Assembly: GCF_017912555.1 (NCBI RefSeq)
Contig: NZ_JAERSD010000020.1
Location: forward strand, 1 to 64,000
Length of the DNA: 64,000 bases
Source of the DNA: Bacillus sp. REN3
GTDB lineage: Bacteria > Bacillota > Bacilli > Bacillales > Cytobacillaceae
Direction: 5' to 3'
Part shown: positions 27,549 to 36,734 of the stretch, one piece after another
Layout: the number at the start of each line of letters is the position of its first letter
Position numbering within the stretch: the stretch's first letter is position 1
The notes under the pieces: generated by a model
Database searches by the model: none
What the model was told of the DNA's origin: nothing
The model's input: the letters and a program-made list of their open reading frames with translations, nothing else
Translations under genes and position numbers: made by a program

Positions 27549-28040
27549 ATGAAACGTGGTTCAACGCTCTTTTTAAAATTGGCTGTATTTTCCATTGGAA
27601 CTCCAGTTCTCGCTTTGTGTGTGTTTTTATTGCCTAAAATAGCGGATGTCGCAATTCATGAGGCAATGAACGGGGCTTGGTTGGGTTATGTGATGTTAGG
27701 ACTTCTATTACTTATGTATGGATCGGCTATCCCTTTCTACCTTGCGTTGTATCGGACATTTAAACTTTTAAGCTATATCGACAAGAACCAAGCGTTTTCA
27801 GAAATGTCCGTAGAAGCTTTAAAGAAAATAAAAGTCTATGCCATCATTATCAGCGGTTTGTATGTAGCTGCCCTGCCATGTATCTATATCATTGCACAGT
27901 GGGATGATGCCCCGGGTCTGGTTTTAATGGGGATGGTCATTATTGGCGCTTCAATAGTTATTGCGGTCTTTGCTGCTGTTCTGCAAAGACTTTTAAAGGA
28001 AGCTATTATGATAAAATCAGAAAATGATCTAACGGTCTGA
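27549..28040 (+). CDS. DUF2975 family membrane protein (YoaS-like)
   Basis: A 163-aa protein with four hydrophobic segments (near residues 8-30, 45-67, 97-118 and 127-150) and the DUF2975 layout. In Bacillus the YoaS-type DUF2975 gene is paired with a small XRE regulator (YozG), as here 9 bp downstream. The ATG at 27549 follows GTGAGG (27535-27540); a GTG at 27540 is too close to it. Confidence 0.83.
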   Translation: MKRGSTLFLKLAVFSIGTPVLALCVFLLPKIADVAIHEAMNGAWLGYVMLGLLLLMYGSAIPFYLALYRTFKLLSYIDKNQAFSEMSVEALKKIKVYAIIISGLYVAALPCIYIIAQWDDAPGLVLMGMVIIGASIVIAVFAAVLQRLLKEAIMIKSENDLTV

Positions 28041-28049
28041 GGTGGAAAA

Positions 28050-28271
28050 ATGGTTATTATCATCAATATTGATGTGATGTTGGCGAAAAGGAAAATGAGT
28101 GTGACTGAATTATCAGAGAGGGTAGGAATCACAATGGCTAACCTTTCTATTTTAAAAAATGGAAAAGCGAAAGCAATCAGGTTATCCACTTTGGAGGCGA
28201 TTTGTAAGGCTTTGGAATGTCAACCCGGGGATAGTTTGGAATACCGGCGTGATGATGGGACCAGCCAATGA
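28050..28271 (+). CDS. Small XRE/Cro-CI transcriptional regulator (YozG-like)
   Basis: A 73-aa one-domain HTH protein: MLAKRKMSVTELSERVGITM then NLSILKNGKAKAIRLSTLEA and ICKALECQPGDSLEY. This Cro/CI class is nearly always partnered with DUF2975 membrane proteins and probably represses the operon. GAGGTGG precedes the ATG. Confidence 0.87.
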   Translation: MVIIINIDVMLAKRKMSVTELSERVGITMANLSILKNGKAKAIRLSTLEAICKALECQPGDSLEYRRDDGTSQ

Positions 28272-28306
28272 TCTTAGCGGCAATTGAGTAAAAAGGGGCG
28301 TTATGT

Positions 28307-29137
28307 ATGGATTTTTCAATTAAACAGCAACATTCTCGGAAAAAACTTTTAAGGGCGCAAATAAGTGCTGTCATTAAACAGTTATTTCATTTTGGCTGGG
28401 AGCAAGCTTTATCATGTTTATTTCCTGTCGTTATTTTTGCCTCTTTGGCTATTACACAAAACATTCCCCTTCCGTTCCTGCCGAGGTATGACTGGCTGCT
28501 TATCATCTTCCTTTTGATGCAGTGGTGGTTGGTGCGGTCAGGTCTTGAAACAAAGGATGAACTAAAAGTCATCACACTGTTCCATTTTATTGGCCTTGCT
28601 CTTGAAATATTCAAGACACATATGGGATCCTGGTCTTACCCAGAGGAAGGATACTTAAAGCTTTTTGGAGTTCCCTTGTATAGTGGATTCATGTATGCGA
28701 GCGTTGCTAGTTATCTGTTTCAGGCGTGGAGAAGATTGAAAGTTGACCTGGTGAAGTGGCCGCCGTTTTTGATAGTGTTCCCGCTTGCTGCTGCGATTTA
28801 TTTGAATTTCTTCATCCACCATTTTTGGATTGACGTTCGTTGGTGGTTAGCTGGTCTTGTGATGATCGTCTTCTGGCAATCATGGGTCATATTCGAGGTT
28901 AATGGAACACGTTACCGTATGCCACTCGCGCTTTCTTTCATGCTTATCGGATTTTTCATATGGATTGCTGAAAATATCGCCACGTTGTTAGGGGCCTGGA
29001 AATATCCGAACCAAATCGATGCATGGAGTCTAGTCCATCTTGGAAAGGTTAGTTCGTGGGTCTTATTGGTGATTGTCAGTTTTCTTATAGTGGCAACGTT
29101 AAAGCAGGTTAAAGTAAAATCCCCCGGTAGGAACTAA
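28307..29137 (+). CDS. DUF817 family membrane protein
   Basis: A 276-aa polytopic membrane protein with about eight hydrophobic segments and conserved aromatic/charged pieces (THMGSWSYPEEGYLKLFGVP; LYSGFMYASVASYLFQAWRR). These identify DUF817, a family of unknown function. It may be co-expressed with the preceding pair, only 35 bp away. Confidence 0.8.
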   Translation: MDFSIKQQHSRKKLLRAQISAVIKQLFHFGWEQALSCLFPVVIFASLAITQNIPLPFLPRYDWLLIIFLLMQWWLVRSGLETKDELKVITLFHFIGLALEIFKTHMGSWSYPEEGYLKLFGVPLYSGFMYASVASYLFQAWRRLKVDLVKWPPFLIVFPLAAAIYLNFFIHHFWIDVRWWLAGLVMIVFWQSWVIFEVNGTRYRMPLALSFMLIGFFIWIAENIATLLGAWKYPNQIDAWSLVHLGKVSSWVLLVIVSFLIVATLKQVKVKSPGRN

Positions 29138-29212
29138 ACGTCTCCTCTTCGCATATATTTATAGTTAATAACATTACCAGCATTTCAATCTAAAGCGAGG
29201 GGTGATGGCATC

Positions 29213-29932
29213 ATGTTTTCTGTAACGGGAATGCAGGGGTTTCAGTTGTTTTCGGCAGAACACTTGATCACGCTGGGGATTTTCCTTGCAGCCTGTTTTG
29301 GCCTTGTTCTTTTTAGGAAGAAGCTGAAGCCACATCAAAAGATATTGAGATGGACGATCTTTTGGACTTTACCGGTATGTGAGGCTTCGGCTCAGTTATG
29401 GCTGATTCTAACGGATCAATGGTATGTCGGGAATCTGCCTTTGCATTTGTGTTCAATAAGTTCCTTTCTGGCTATGTACCTATTCTTGAGGAAGAGTGAG
29501 AAAGGGTTTTATGTCCTCTATTTTATCGGCACCCTGCCCCCGGTTTTGGCTATGGTTACACCTGAAATGCCATATGTTTTTCCTCATTTTCACTACATTG
29601 AATATTTCCTCCACCATTCAGCTATTCCGATTGCCGCCTTATATTTCATTCTCTTTGAGGGTTACCGAGTTCCCCGGAAAGCCATCCTATTCACTTACCT
29701 AACCATGAACATCCTCGCTGTTCCGATCTTTTTTCTGAATATCCTGCTTGGTACCAATTTCTTTTACCTGGCAAGTCCGACAGAATCCAAGACCATCCTA
29801 TCCTTTTTTGGCACTGGGATCAGATATTACCTGAACCTTGAAATGGCTGCTCTGCTTGTATTTTGCATCACTTATGTCCCAATGTGGCAGCTGATCAAAT
29901 GGGAGTACAAGAAGGGCTTATTAAGTATGTGA
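29213..29932 (+). CDS. TIGR02206 family integral membrane protein (YwaF-like)
   Basis: A 239-aa protein with six to seven hydrophobic segments. The region WYVGNLPLHLCSISSFLAMY and later HHSAIPIAALYFILFEGYR are typical of the TIGR02206/YwaF family, whose role is unknown. GAGGGGTGATGG lies before the ATG. Confidence 0.82.
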   Translation: MFSVTGMQGFQLFSAEHLITLGIFLAACFGLVLFRKKLKPHQKILRWTIFWTLPVCEASAQLWLILTDQWYVGNLPLHLCSISSFLAMYLFLRKSEKGFYVLYFIGTLPPVLAMVTPEMPYVFPHFHYIEYFLHHSAIPIAALYFILFEGYRVPRKAILFTYLTMNILAVPIFFLNILLGTNFFYLASPTESKTILSFFGTGIRYYLNLEMAALLVFCITYVPMWQLIKWEYKKGLLSM

Positions 29933-30228
29933 ATATAGAGTTGTTTTTATAGGAAGGAACGCCATGAAGGGCATTTGATTAGTTGCTTGGGAAGGATTGC
30001 TTTCAGGTGATTTTTTCTTATTTCTTACCGTGAAATCAGTGGCATAGACGCATCCGTGCTTCCATGGAACCTTTGAGGTTGACGGCTGACCTAAAACTCC
30101 CGCACGTTTACTGGATTATTTTTCCGTATATAAGCCTTAGGGCTGATTGTAAATTAAAGCCTCAGCCTGTTAAGGGATTGTAGGTAATGGCTTATGCTTG
30201 ATCTATAATCAATTGGAGGCGAAATAAA

Positions 30229-30942
30229 ATGAAAAAAGCTGTGGGGGTCGGATTGGCAGCAATATCTGCTGTCTTATTACTGTCGGGATGCAATAATACG
30301 ATTTTCGCTAATGGTGAAAGAAATGAAGAAATCGTTGTTAAGAAAGATGGAGCAAAAGAGCTTGAGATTGTTTTAGACTTAGGCGCCGGAAAAATGGACG
30401 TGGCAGGCGGTGCCGATGAGTGGGTAAAGGGGAACGCAATCTATAAACCAAAAAAGATTAAGCCTGAAGTTTCCTATAATCTTGACGGGAAAGTTGGCAA
30501 GGTGGAAATCGCACAGCAAGACCAAATAAAACTTGGTAAGATGAAGAATGAGTGGGATCTGAAAATAACCGAAGATGTTCCAGTAGACCTTGTCGTAAAT
30601 GCTGGAGCTTCGGACACAGACCTTGATTTGAAAGGAATTGAGCTTACAAACCTCGAAGTGAACGCAGGTATTGGTGACATAACCGTAGATCTTGGGGGAG
30701 ATTGGAAAGAAAGCTTTGATGTCCTGATCTCATCGGGAGTAGGAAAGATGGCCGTTATTCTTCCAAAAGATACAGGAGTAAGAATTAAGGCAGAAAAAGG
30801 AATCGGCTCGTCGTCCTTTGAAAATTTGATTTCAAAAGGAAATGGAGTATATGTAAATGAAGCCTACGAAGATGCAAAGGTACAGATTGACCTGGAGGCA
30901 GAAATAGGTGTAGGCGAAGTAACATTCAAGGCGGAAAAATAA
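30229..30942 (+). CDS. Toast-rack family lipoprotein (DUF2154/LiaF-like)
   Basis: A 237-aa lipoprotein with lipobox LLLSGC (Cys21). The body is a repetitive beta-helix of the toast-rack type: LEIVLDLGAGKMDVAGGADE, VNAGASDTDLDLKGIELTNL, VNAGIGDITVDLGG and AEIGVGEVTFKAEK. Such domains occur in LiaF/YvqF and PspC-linked envelope-stress proteins. It is a lone gene; about 290 bp upstream (29933-30228) hold no gene that I can see. Confidence 0.82.
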   Translation: MKKAVGVGLAAISAVLLLSGCNNTIFANGERNEEIVVKKDGAKELEIVLDLGAGKMDVAGGADEWVKGNAIYKPKKIKPEVSYNLDGKVGKVEIAQQDQIKLGKMKNEWDLKITEDVPVDLVVNAGASDTDLDLKGIELTNLEVNAGIGDITVDLGGDWKESFDVLISSGVGKMAVILPKDTGVRIKAEKGIGSSSFENLISKGNGVYVNEAYEDAKVQIDLEAEIGVGEVTFKAEK

Positions 30943-30954
30943 CTCCGGAATAAA

Positions 30955-30995
30955 GGGACGGTTCCAGCATCTTTGTGTAACGCTGGAACCGTCCC
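30955..30995. terminator. Perfect hairpin of the dispersed repeat family, terminator-like
   Basis: GGGACGGTTCCAGC (30955-30968) and GCTGGAACCGTCCC (30982-30995) form a perfect 14-bp stem right after the lipoprotein gene. There is no strong T-run, so termination would be weak. Confidence 0.6.
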
Positions 30996-31369
30996 TCTGT
31001 CTTACACTACGCCTGTTTTTTATGAAATTGAGCTGGATTCGCCAGGGAAGTTTACTATAGGGAACACGGTAGGAAATCCCAATTAAAGAAATTTGATTTG
31101 ATGATCAAACATCATAATCTTGTACTTTGGGATATTTAATCTCATACATTAATAGATAGATATTGAGTTAAATATAATTTAATTAAATCTAGTTGTATGG
31201 TGTGTGATAGTAAAATATTGGTATAATGAAATTGCCAATATATTACTTGAAGAGACAGTTAATCCAATCTCTTATGATTGAGGCATCTTAGAAAATGATT
31301 CAAGGTTTTTATAGCAAGAGATGTTAAATGGGAAAGATAATTCCTAACGGCCGATCTTCGAAATACTAA
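30996..31369. other. AT-rich region before the CRISPR leader
   Basis: No gene seen. The stretch is AT-rich and precedes the conserved leader motif. Confidence 0.4.
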
Positions 31370-31548
31370 GTGCGAATATGAAGCTCACAAACTTTTACAG
31401 GAAGATTCGCACCAAAAAACATCTCCCGATAAAGAACAAATCTGTTATTTTGGCTATTTTTTATTACTTTTAAAATAAAATTATGTTTTTTGCTTAATTA
31501 AATGCTAATAGCAGATTGTTTTTAATCAATTAATAGCATAAAACCGCA
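31370..31548 (+). promoter_or_regulatory. CRISPR leader 1
   Basis: AT-rich leader of array 1. It opens with the inverted pair GTGCGAAT (31370-31377) and ATTCGCAC (31405-31412). Leader 2 has the same pair, followed in both by AT-rich DNA up to the first repeat. It probably holds the array promoter and the integration-guiding site. Confidence 0.75.
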
Positions 31549-33306
31549 GTCGCACTCTATGTGAGTGCGTGGATTGAAATTTAACCGCCTGGATAATCTG
31601 CGCCCCGTTTTCATCGTCGCACTCTATGTGAGTGCGTGGATTGAAATGCCACGGGCAGCACGGACAGACGGTTCATAGCCAGTCGCACTCTATGTGAGTG
31701 CGTGGATTGAAATGTTATCGATGAAAAAACACTTGGTCAATATACGGGGTCGCACTCTATGTGAGTGCGTGGATTGAAATACCTAAAATGCATAAACAAC
31801 GCTCAAAAAAATGTGTCGCACTCTATGTGAGTGCGTGGATTGAAATATTTCTCGAATTTATTAAGAACATAGACTATTCGAGTCGCACTCTATGTGAGTG
31901 CGTGGATTGAAATACCTCTCTTTTATGCAGGTTTTTATGCACCAAATAGTCGCACTCTATGTGAGTGCGTGGATTGAAATAATAGACTCTGATCAGCTTT
32001 TAAAAGAGCTCGAGGTCGCACTCTATGTGAGTGCGTGGATTGAAATCGTACCGTGAATCAGCTACGCAAAGCTTTTACGAGTCGCACTCTATGTGAGTGC
32101 GTGGATTGAAATTGCCAATACTCTTTGCGACGATATAAACCTTATGGTCGCACTCTATGTGAGTGCGTGGATTGAAATAAAATCTTGACGGAAGCACCAC
32201 TAGAAAAGCTATTGTCGCACTCTATGTGAGTGCGTGGATTGAAATGCTACGTAGAATTGGAACATTACGTGGCACGGAGTCGCACTCTATGTGAGTGCGT
32301 GGATTGAAATGTCACAATAGATAACACACCGATAACAGTACGGCGTCGCACTCTATGTGAGTGCGTGGATTGAAATCTATCGTGTTATCCCATCCCTCAA
32401 TCACATCTGCGGTCGCACTCTATGTGAGTGCGTGGATTGAAATCATCGTATAGAATCCCGAGACGCCATCCCCGTCGTCGCACTCTATGTGAGTGCGTGG
32501 ATTGAAATGTTATCGCCGGTACAGGTACGGCAGACTGCCGAATGTCGCACTCTATGTGAGTGCGTGGATTGAAATGATGAACACTATGAGAAAGCGATGC
32601 TGAATACAGGTCGCACTCTATGTGAGTGCGTGGATTGAAATATGGCAGCCTGTTTTGTAACATATCCCCTTGTCGGTCGCACTCTATGTGAGTGCGTGGA
32701 TTGAAATTTTGATTAGGGTGCTGGAAATGGATGTCTTGTACGTCGCACTCTATGTGAGTGCGTGGATTGAAATCAAAGCTATGCAGGACGTCACTGCAGC
32801 CCTTCTTGGGTCGCACTCTATGTGAGTGCGTGGATTGAAATGACTTTGCCAGTTCCATTGCACTGGTAGTACCGTCGTCGCACTCTATGTGAGTGCGTGG
32901 ATTGAAATAAAAAAAGCGCCATTAAAACCCTGGTGAACTTTAGTCGCACTCTATGTGAGTGCGTGGATTGAAATTCTGGATTATTTGTTTGGACGGTCAG
33001 AATTACCTGGTCGCACTCTATGTGAGTGCGTGGATTGAAATAATTGGAACAGCTTTGGGTTGTGACTTTTTAACAGTCGCACTCTATGTGAGTGCGTGGA
33101 TTGAAATAGTAACTGCCATGTCTTTTTCATCTCCCTCATTTAGTCGCACTCTATGTGAGTGCGTGGATTGAAATTCTGATATAGGCTCAAATGTAAATGA
33201 ATCATAACGTCGCACTCTATGTGAGTGCGTGGATTGAAATACGATTGCGGAATAGATCTAAAATGCGACATAAAGTCGCACTCTATGTGAGTGCGTGGAT
33301 TGAAAT
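31549..33306 (+). CRISPR. CRISPR array 1, type I-C, 27 repeats
   Basis: I count 27 copies of a 32-nt repeat that begins GTCGCACTCTATGTGAG and ends TGCGTGGATTGAAAT, with 26 spacers of about 33-36 nt (mean period 66.4 bp). CGCACTC pairs with GAGTGCG around a TATG-type loop, the hairpin that Cas5c would cut. The repeats read to the end without visible decay, so orientation from the leader at the left is supported by the shared leader motif. The last repeat ends 101 bp before cas3. Confidence 0.97.
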
Positions 33307-33407
33307 ATTGCCAAATGGAATTTACCTGATCCTCAACCAATGTTGCTAAGCACTCCTTAGGGTCCGTGAATTAAAAAAGTAAGAAACGTGAGAAGGGGAG
33401 AACAAAA

Positions 33408-35828
33408 ATGTCTTATATCGCTCATATTCGTGCAAGCGATGGGAAGATTCAAACTGTCAAAGAGCATTTACTAGGGGTAATGACTCTTGCGGAATCTTTT
33501 GGAGAAAGCATTGGGATCAAGCATATCTCAGGGCTTGCTGGTTTGCTCCATGATTTAGGGAAGTATTCTGAGGAGTTTAGAGAGTACATCTTGGCAGCTG
33601 TTAACAATCCGGATGAAGCTCCTAGAAGGGGAAGTGTCGATCACTCTACGGCTGGAGGAAAACTACTGTATGATTTTTTTCATTCTGATTTATCGAATCC
33701 TTATAAGGTGATCTTGGCTGAAATTGTTGGAAATGCGATTATTTCTCATCATAGCTATTTGCAGGATTTTCTGAGTCCAGAATTGGAATCGAATTATTTA
33801 AAGAGGGTGAAGGATAAAGACATTCCTGGATTTAATACAACAGTTAATTTGTTTTTTGAACACGTTATGGATGAACAAGAATTCCACCTATATGTGGAAA
33901 AGGCTGTCTATGAACTTGAAGCGTACTTGCCCAAAAAGCGAATCGAAGAAGAATTAATGTTCTTGAGCAAATTCATTTTTAGCTCATTGATTGATGCAGA
34001 TAGGACGAACACAAGACTTTTTGAGGAAAATCAATTGGTTGAAAATAAGAATGATCACCAGGATCTTTTCGAAACGTATTATTCTAGATTAATGGATAAA
34101 ATAAAGACCTTTGATTCTAACCCGGGTTCCAACCATCCAATCAATCAACTTAGGAAGGAAATGTCTGCCCAATGTGATCTTTTTGCAGAGCGGCCGTCAG
34201 GCATTTACACATTGTCCATACCTACTGGAGGAGGCAAAACGCTTGCAAGCTTCAGATATGCGATAAAACATGCGAAATTATATAGAAAAAAGAGAATCGT
34301 TTATGTCATTCCCTTTACCACAATCATTGAACAAAATGCTGAAGAGATCAGAAGTATCACAAGAGACCCTTCAAATCTGTTAGAGCATCATTCTAATATC
34401 GTGGAGGATCTGGATGAAAATGATGAGTTATTAGATGGCGGGATGAGTACCCTGCAGAAATTGAAACTTGCTAAGGATAACTGGGATAGCCCAATTATTT
34501 TCACAACGATGGTTCAGTTTTTGAATGTATTTTACGCAAAAGGCAGCCGAAATATCAGAAGGCTTCATAACCTTAGTGAGACCGTCATTATTTTTGACGA
34601 AGTACAAAAAGTGCCTACAGCCTGTGTTTCTTTGTTTAACCAGGCTTTAAACTATCTGAAAACCCATGCAAAGTCGAGCATTGTACTCTGCACTGCCACG
34701 CAGCCAGCATTGGAGTATGTGGAACATAAATTAGAAATCAGCGCCGATCAAGAAATGATTCCTGAACTTGATTACATATTTGAATCGTTCAAGCGAGTTA
34801 ACATTATTGATAAATCTACAAGAGAATCATTCAACACCGAAAAACTCACAGGTTTTATTATTGAAAAAATGAATGAAATCAATAGCATTCTGGTTGTTTT
34901 GAATACAAAAACGGTCGTTAAGGATTTATACAACTCCTTGAAGGAGCAGTTGGATAGCATTCCTGTATTCCATTTGAGCACAACGATGTGTGCAGCTCAT
35001 CGAAAGGAGATTTTAACGCAAGTAAGAAAGCATTTGGCATTAGGAGAAAAGATTATTTGCGTGAGCACGCAGCTGATCGAAGCTGGTGTGGACGTCAGCT
35101 TTGAATGTGTGATCCGGTCACTTGCTGGGCTGGACTCTATTGCCCAGGCGGCTGGACGCTGCAACAGGCATGGAGAAAAACCGAAACAGAGAGTCTATCT
35201 CATTGACCATGAAGGTGAAAATCTGAAGCATTTAAATGAAATAAGATTAGGAAAAGAAATTTCTAAAAAAATCCTGGTCGATTTAGCACGGAATCCAAAT
35301 GAATATGGAGGTAATATCCTTTCAAAACAGGCGATGGATAAATATTTCAGGGAGTTTTATAGTGAATTAAAATCAAATTTGAATTACAGTATTCCCAAGT
35401 TGAACACCAACATGACGGATCTCCTTACAGTTTCAAGGAATCAAAATACGTATCGGCATGCCTATTTTCATAAAAACGATAAAAGGGACATACCATTGTT
35501 CCTTGTAAACAGTTACAAAACCGCGGCAGAAAACTTTAAGGTAATTGATCAAATGACGACTTCTGTAATCGTACCTTTTGGAGAGGGTAAGGAGATTATT
35601 GCTGATTTTAACGGAAGTGAAAGGATAGAGGATTTATCTCTCTTACTTCGAAGATCTCAGCAATATACGATTAATTTGTTTGAGCATGAAAAAAGAAAAT
35701 TAACTCAAAATCAAGGACTTATTTCATTGATGGAAGGGAAAGTATTGGCTTTGGCAGATAGTGCCTATAACCAAGAATATGGTCTTAACCTCGAGAATGA
35801 CAATGATCTAAGCTTTAGCTTCATTTAA
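33408..35828 (+). CDS. cas3: Cas3, type I-C helicase-nuclease
   Basis: An 806-aa fused HD nuclease and DEAD/DEAH-type helicase that degrades DNA marked by Cascade. HD: HISGLAGLLHDLGKYSEEF (His48-Asp49) plus the later DHSTAGGK and ISHHSY histidines. Helicase: Walker A IPTGGGKTLASF (about 268-279), IIFDEVQKVPTA in place of DExH, LCTATQPA, and AGRCNRHGE at the end of motif VI. GGGGAG precedes the ATG. It is followed by a bidirectional terminator, so it is transcribed apart from the cas5c operon, perhaps as read-through from array 1. Confidence 0.95.
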   Translation: MSYIAHIRASDGKIQTVKEHLLGVMTLAESFGESIGIKHISGLAGLLHDLGKYSEEFREYILAAVNNPDEAPRRGSVDHSTAGGKLLYDFFHSDLSNPYKVILAEIVGNAIISHHSYLQDFLSPELESNYLKRVKDKDIPGFNTTVNLFFEHVMDEQEFHLYVEKAVYELEAYLPKKRIEEELMFLSKFIFSSLIDADRTNTRLFEENQLVENKNDHQDLFETYYSRLMDKIKTFDSNPGSNHPINQLRKEMSAQCDLFAERPSGIYTLSIPTGGGKTLASFRYAIKHAKLYRKKRIVYVIPFTTIIEQNAEEIRSITRDPSNLLEHHSNIVEDLDENDELLDGGMSTLQKLKLAKDNWDSPIIFTTMVQFLNVFYAKGSRNIRRLHNLSETVIIFDEVQKVPTACVSLFNQALNYLKTHAKSSIVLCTATQPALEYVEHKLEISADQEMIPELDYIFESFKRVNIIDKSTRESFNTEKLTGFIIEKMNEINSILVVLNTKTVVKDLYNSLKEQLDSIPVFHLSTTMCAAHRKEILTQVRKHLALGEKIICVSTQLIEAGVDVSFECVIRSLAGLDSIAQAAGRCNRHGEKPKQRVYLIDHEGENLKHLNEIRLGKEISKKILVDLARNPNEYGGNILSKQAMDKYFREFYSELKSNLNYSIPKLNTNMTDLLTVSRNQNTYRHAYFHKNDKRDIPLFLVNSYKTAAENFKVIDQMTTSVIVPFGEGKEIIADFNGSERIEDLSLLLRRSQQYTINLFEHEKRKLTQNQGLISLMEGKVLALADSAYNQEYGLNLENDNDLSFSFI

Positions 35829-35860
35829 AAAACCTATCTTAAAGATAGGTTTTTTAATAA
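35827..35860. terminator. Bidirectional terminator shared by cas3 and the minus-strand small RNA
   Basis: AAAAAACCTATCTT (35827-35840) and AAGATAGGTTTTTT (35842-35855) form a near-perfect palindrome with T-runs on both strands. It can end cas3 on + and the predicted guide RNA on -. Confidence 0.85.
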
Positions 35861-35897
35861 TATAGTATATTTTTCAATCCGCGCGTTAGATAGCGAC
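35838..35897 (-). ncRNA. CreR-like crRNA-resembling regulatory RNA (degenerate repeat + pseudo-spacer)
   Basis: Read on the minus strand from 35897: a degenerate CRISPR repeat of 27 nt that keeps the 5' GTCGC and the 3' handle GCGGATTGAAAA (canonical GTGGATTGAAAT). Its middle is shortened and has a weak CGC/GCG stem. Then comes the pseudo-spacer ATATACTATATTATTA (from 35870), running into the shared terminator. An extended -10 (TGATATAAT, complement of 35903-35911) lies 5-6 nt before the repeat, so the transcript would start at it. The pseudo-spacer matches DNA at 35930-35945 beside a TTC PAM. I infer that Cascade loaded with this RNA represses the cas5c operon. Confidence 0.68.
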
Positions 35898-35902
35898 AAT
35901 AT

Positions 35903-35911
35903 ATTATATCA
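35903..35911 (-). promoter_or_regulatory. Extended -10 promoter of the CreR-like RNA
   Basis: TGATATAAT on the minus strand (TGn-TATAAT). No good -35 is seen, which fits an extended -10 promoter. The -35 region would overlap the protospacer, so binding there would also shut this promoter. Confidence 0.6.
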
Positions 35912-35926
35912 CATGAAATTTTAAAG

Positions 35927-35964
35927 TTCATATATTATATAATTATTGAAATAGCAAAAAAATA
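35927..35964 (+). promoter_or_regulatory. Predicted Cascade target: TTC PAM plus protospacer over the cas5c promoter
   Basis: TTC (35927-35929) is followed by ATATATTATATAATTA (35930-35945). Against the pseudo-spacer ATATACTATATTATTA it matches 14 of 16, with mismatches only at positions 6 and 12. TTC is the known type I-C PAM. A 35-nt protospacer would cover the -35 box at 35946-35951. Confidence 0.65.
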
Positions 35965-35974
35965 CTAGTAAAAT
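35946..35974 (+). promoter_or_regulatory. Promoter of the cas5c-cas8c-cas7c-cas4-cas1-cas2 operon
   Basis: TTGAAA (35946-35951), 17 bp, TAAAAT (35969-35974); the cas5c start lies 40 bp downstream. Confidence 0.7.
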
Positions 35975-36013
35975 ATAACTATGTAAATATTTCCAAATAA
36001 GGAGGTGAATTTC

Positions 36014-36733
36014 ATGAGGAATGGAATCGAATTTGAGGTTTATGGGAAATATGCGCTTTTTACTGATCCATTAACAAAGTTGGGTGGGGAGAAGTTATCT
36101 TACCAAATTCCTACATATCAAGCGTTAAAGGGCATAGTGGAATCGATTTACTGGAAACCCACATTGTTGATGGTTGTAGATGAAGTAAGAGTTATGAATC
36201 CGATTCAAATGGAGTCAAAAGGGATTCGTCCAATTGAATATGGGGGCGGAAATACGCTTGCCAACTACACCTATTTAAAAGATGTTCGCTACCAGGTTAG
36301 AGCCCATTTTGAATTCAATCCGCACCGGACAGATATGGCTTTTGATCGCAATGAACATAAACATCATAACATTCTGAAGCGGTCGTTGAAGGCGGGAGGG
36401 AGAAGGGATATTTTCCTGGGAACGAGAGAGTGTCAGGCCTATGTTGAACCATGTGTGTTTGGAGAGGGAGAAGGGTTTTATGACCATTACTCCGGGGAAA
36501 TCCATTTTGGCACAATGGTGCATGGCATTAATTATCCTGATGAAACAGGCAAAAAAGAAATGGAAGTACGGCTTTGGAACCCGGTTATGAAAAATGGAAT
36601 GATTCAATTCATCAAACCGGATCAATGTTCGGTCCGAAAAGTAGGGAAAATGAATATGAAATATTTTGACCCTGCAAAGGTAGAGTCTGCAGATGACCTT
36701 TTAAGTCAGCTGGAAGCAAACGGGGGTGAGTGA
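36014..36733 (+). CDS. cas5: Cas5c (Cas5d), crRNA-processing endonuclease
   Basis: A 239-aa type I-C Cas5 ([40 protein letters not shown]). In type I-C it replaces Cas6, cutting the repeat hairpin to leave an 11-nt handle and then capping the 5' end of the crRNA in Cascade. The ATG at 36014 lies 8 nt after AAGGAGGTG; the GTG at 36005 is inside that site. Its stop is followed 1 nt later by the cas8c TTG. Confidence 0.93.
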   Translation: MRNGIEFEVYGKYALFTDPLTKLGGEKLSYQIPTYQALKGIVESIYWKPTLLMVVDEVRVMNPIQMESKGIRPIEYGGGNTLANYTYLKDVRYQVRAHFEFNPHRTDMAFDRNEHKHHNILKRSLKAGGRRDIFLGTRECQAYVEPCVFGEGEGFYDHYSGEIHFGTMVHGINYPDETGKKEMEVRLWNPVMKNGMIQFIKPDQCSVRKVGKMNMKYFDPAKVESADDLLSQLEANGGE

Positions 36734-36734
36734 G

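Noticed and set aside
35829-36013. A CreT-type toxin ORF to go with the crRNA-like RNA
   Set aside because: The gap contains no start codon with a ribosome binding site and a usable small ORF besides the cas5c start, so the autorepressor (CreR) model fits better than a CreTA toxin-antitoxin.
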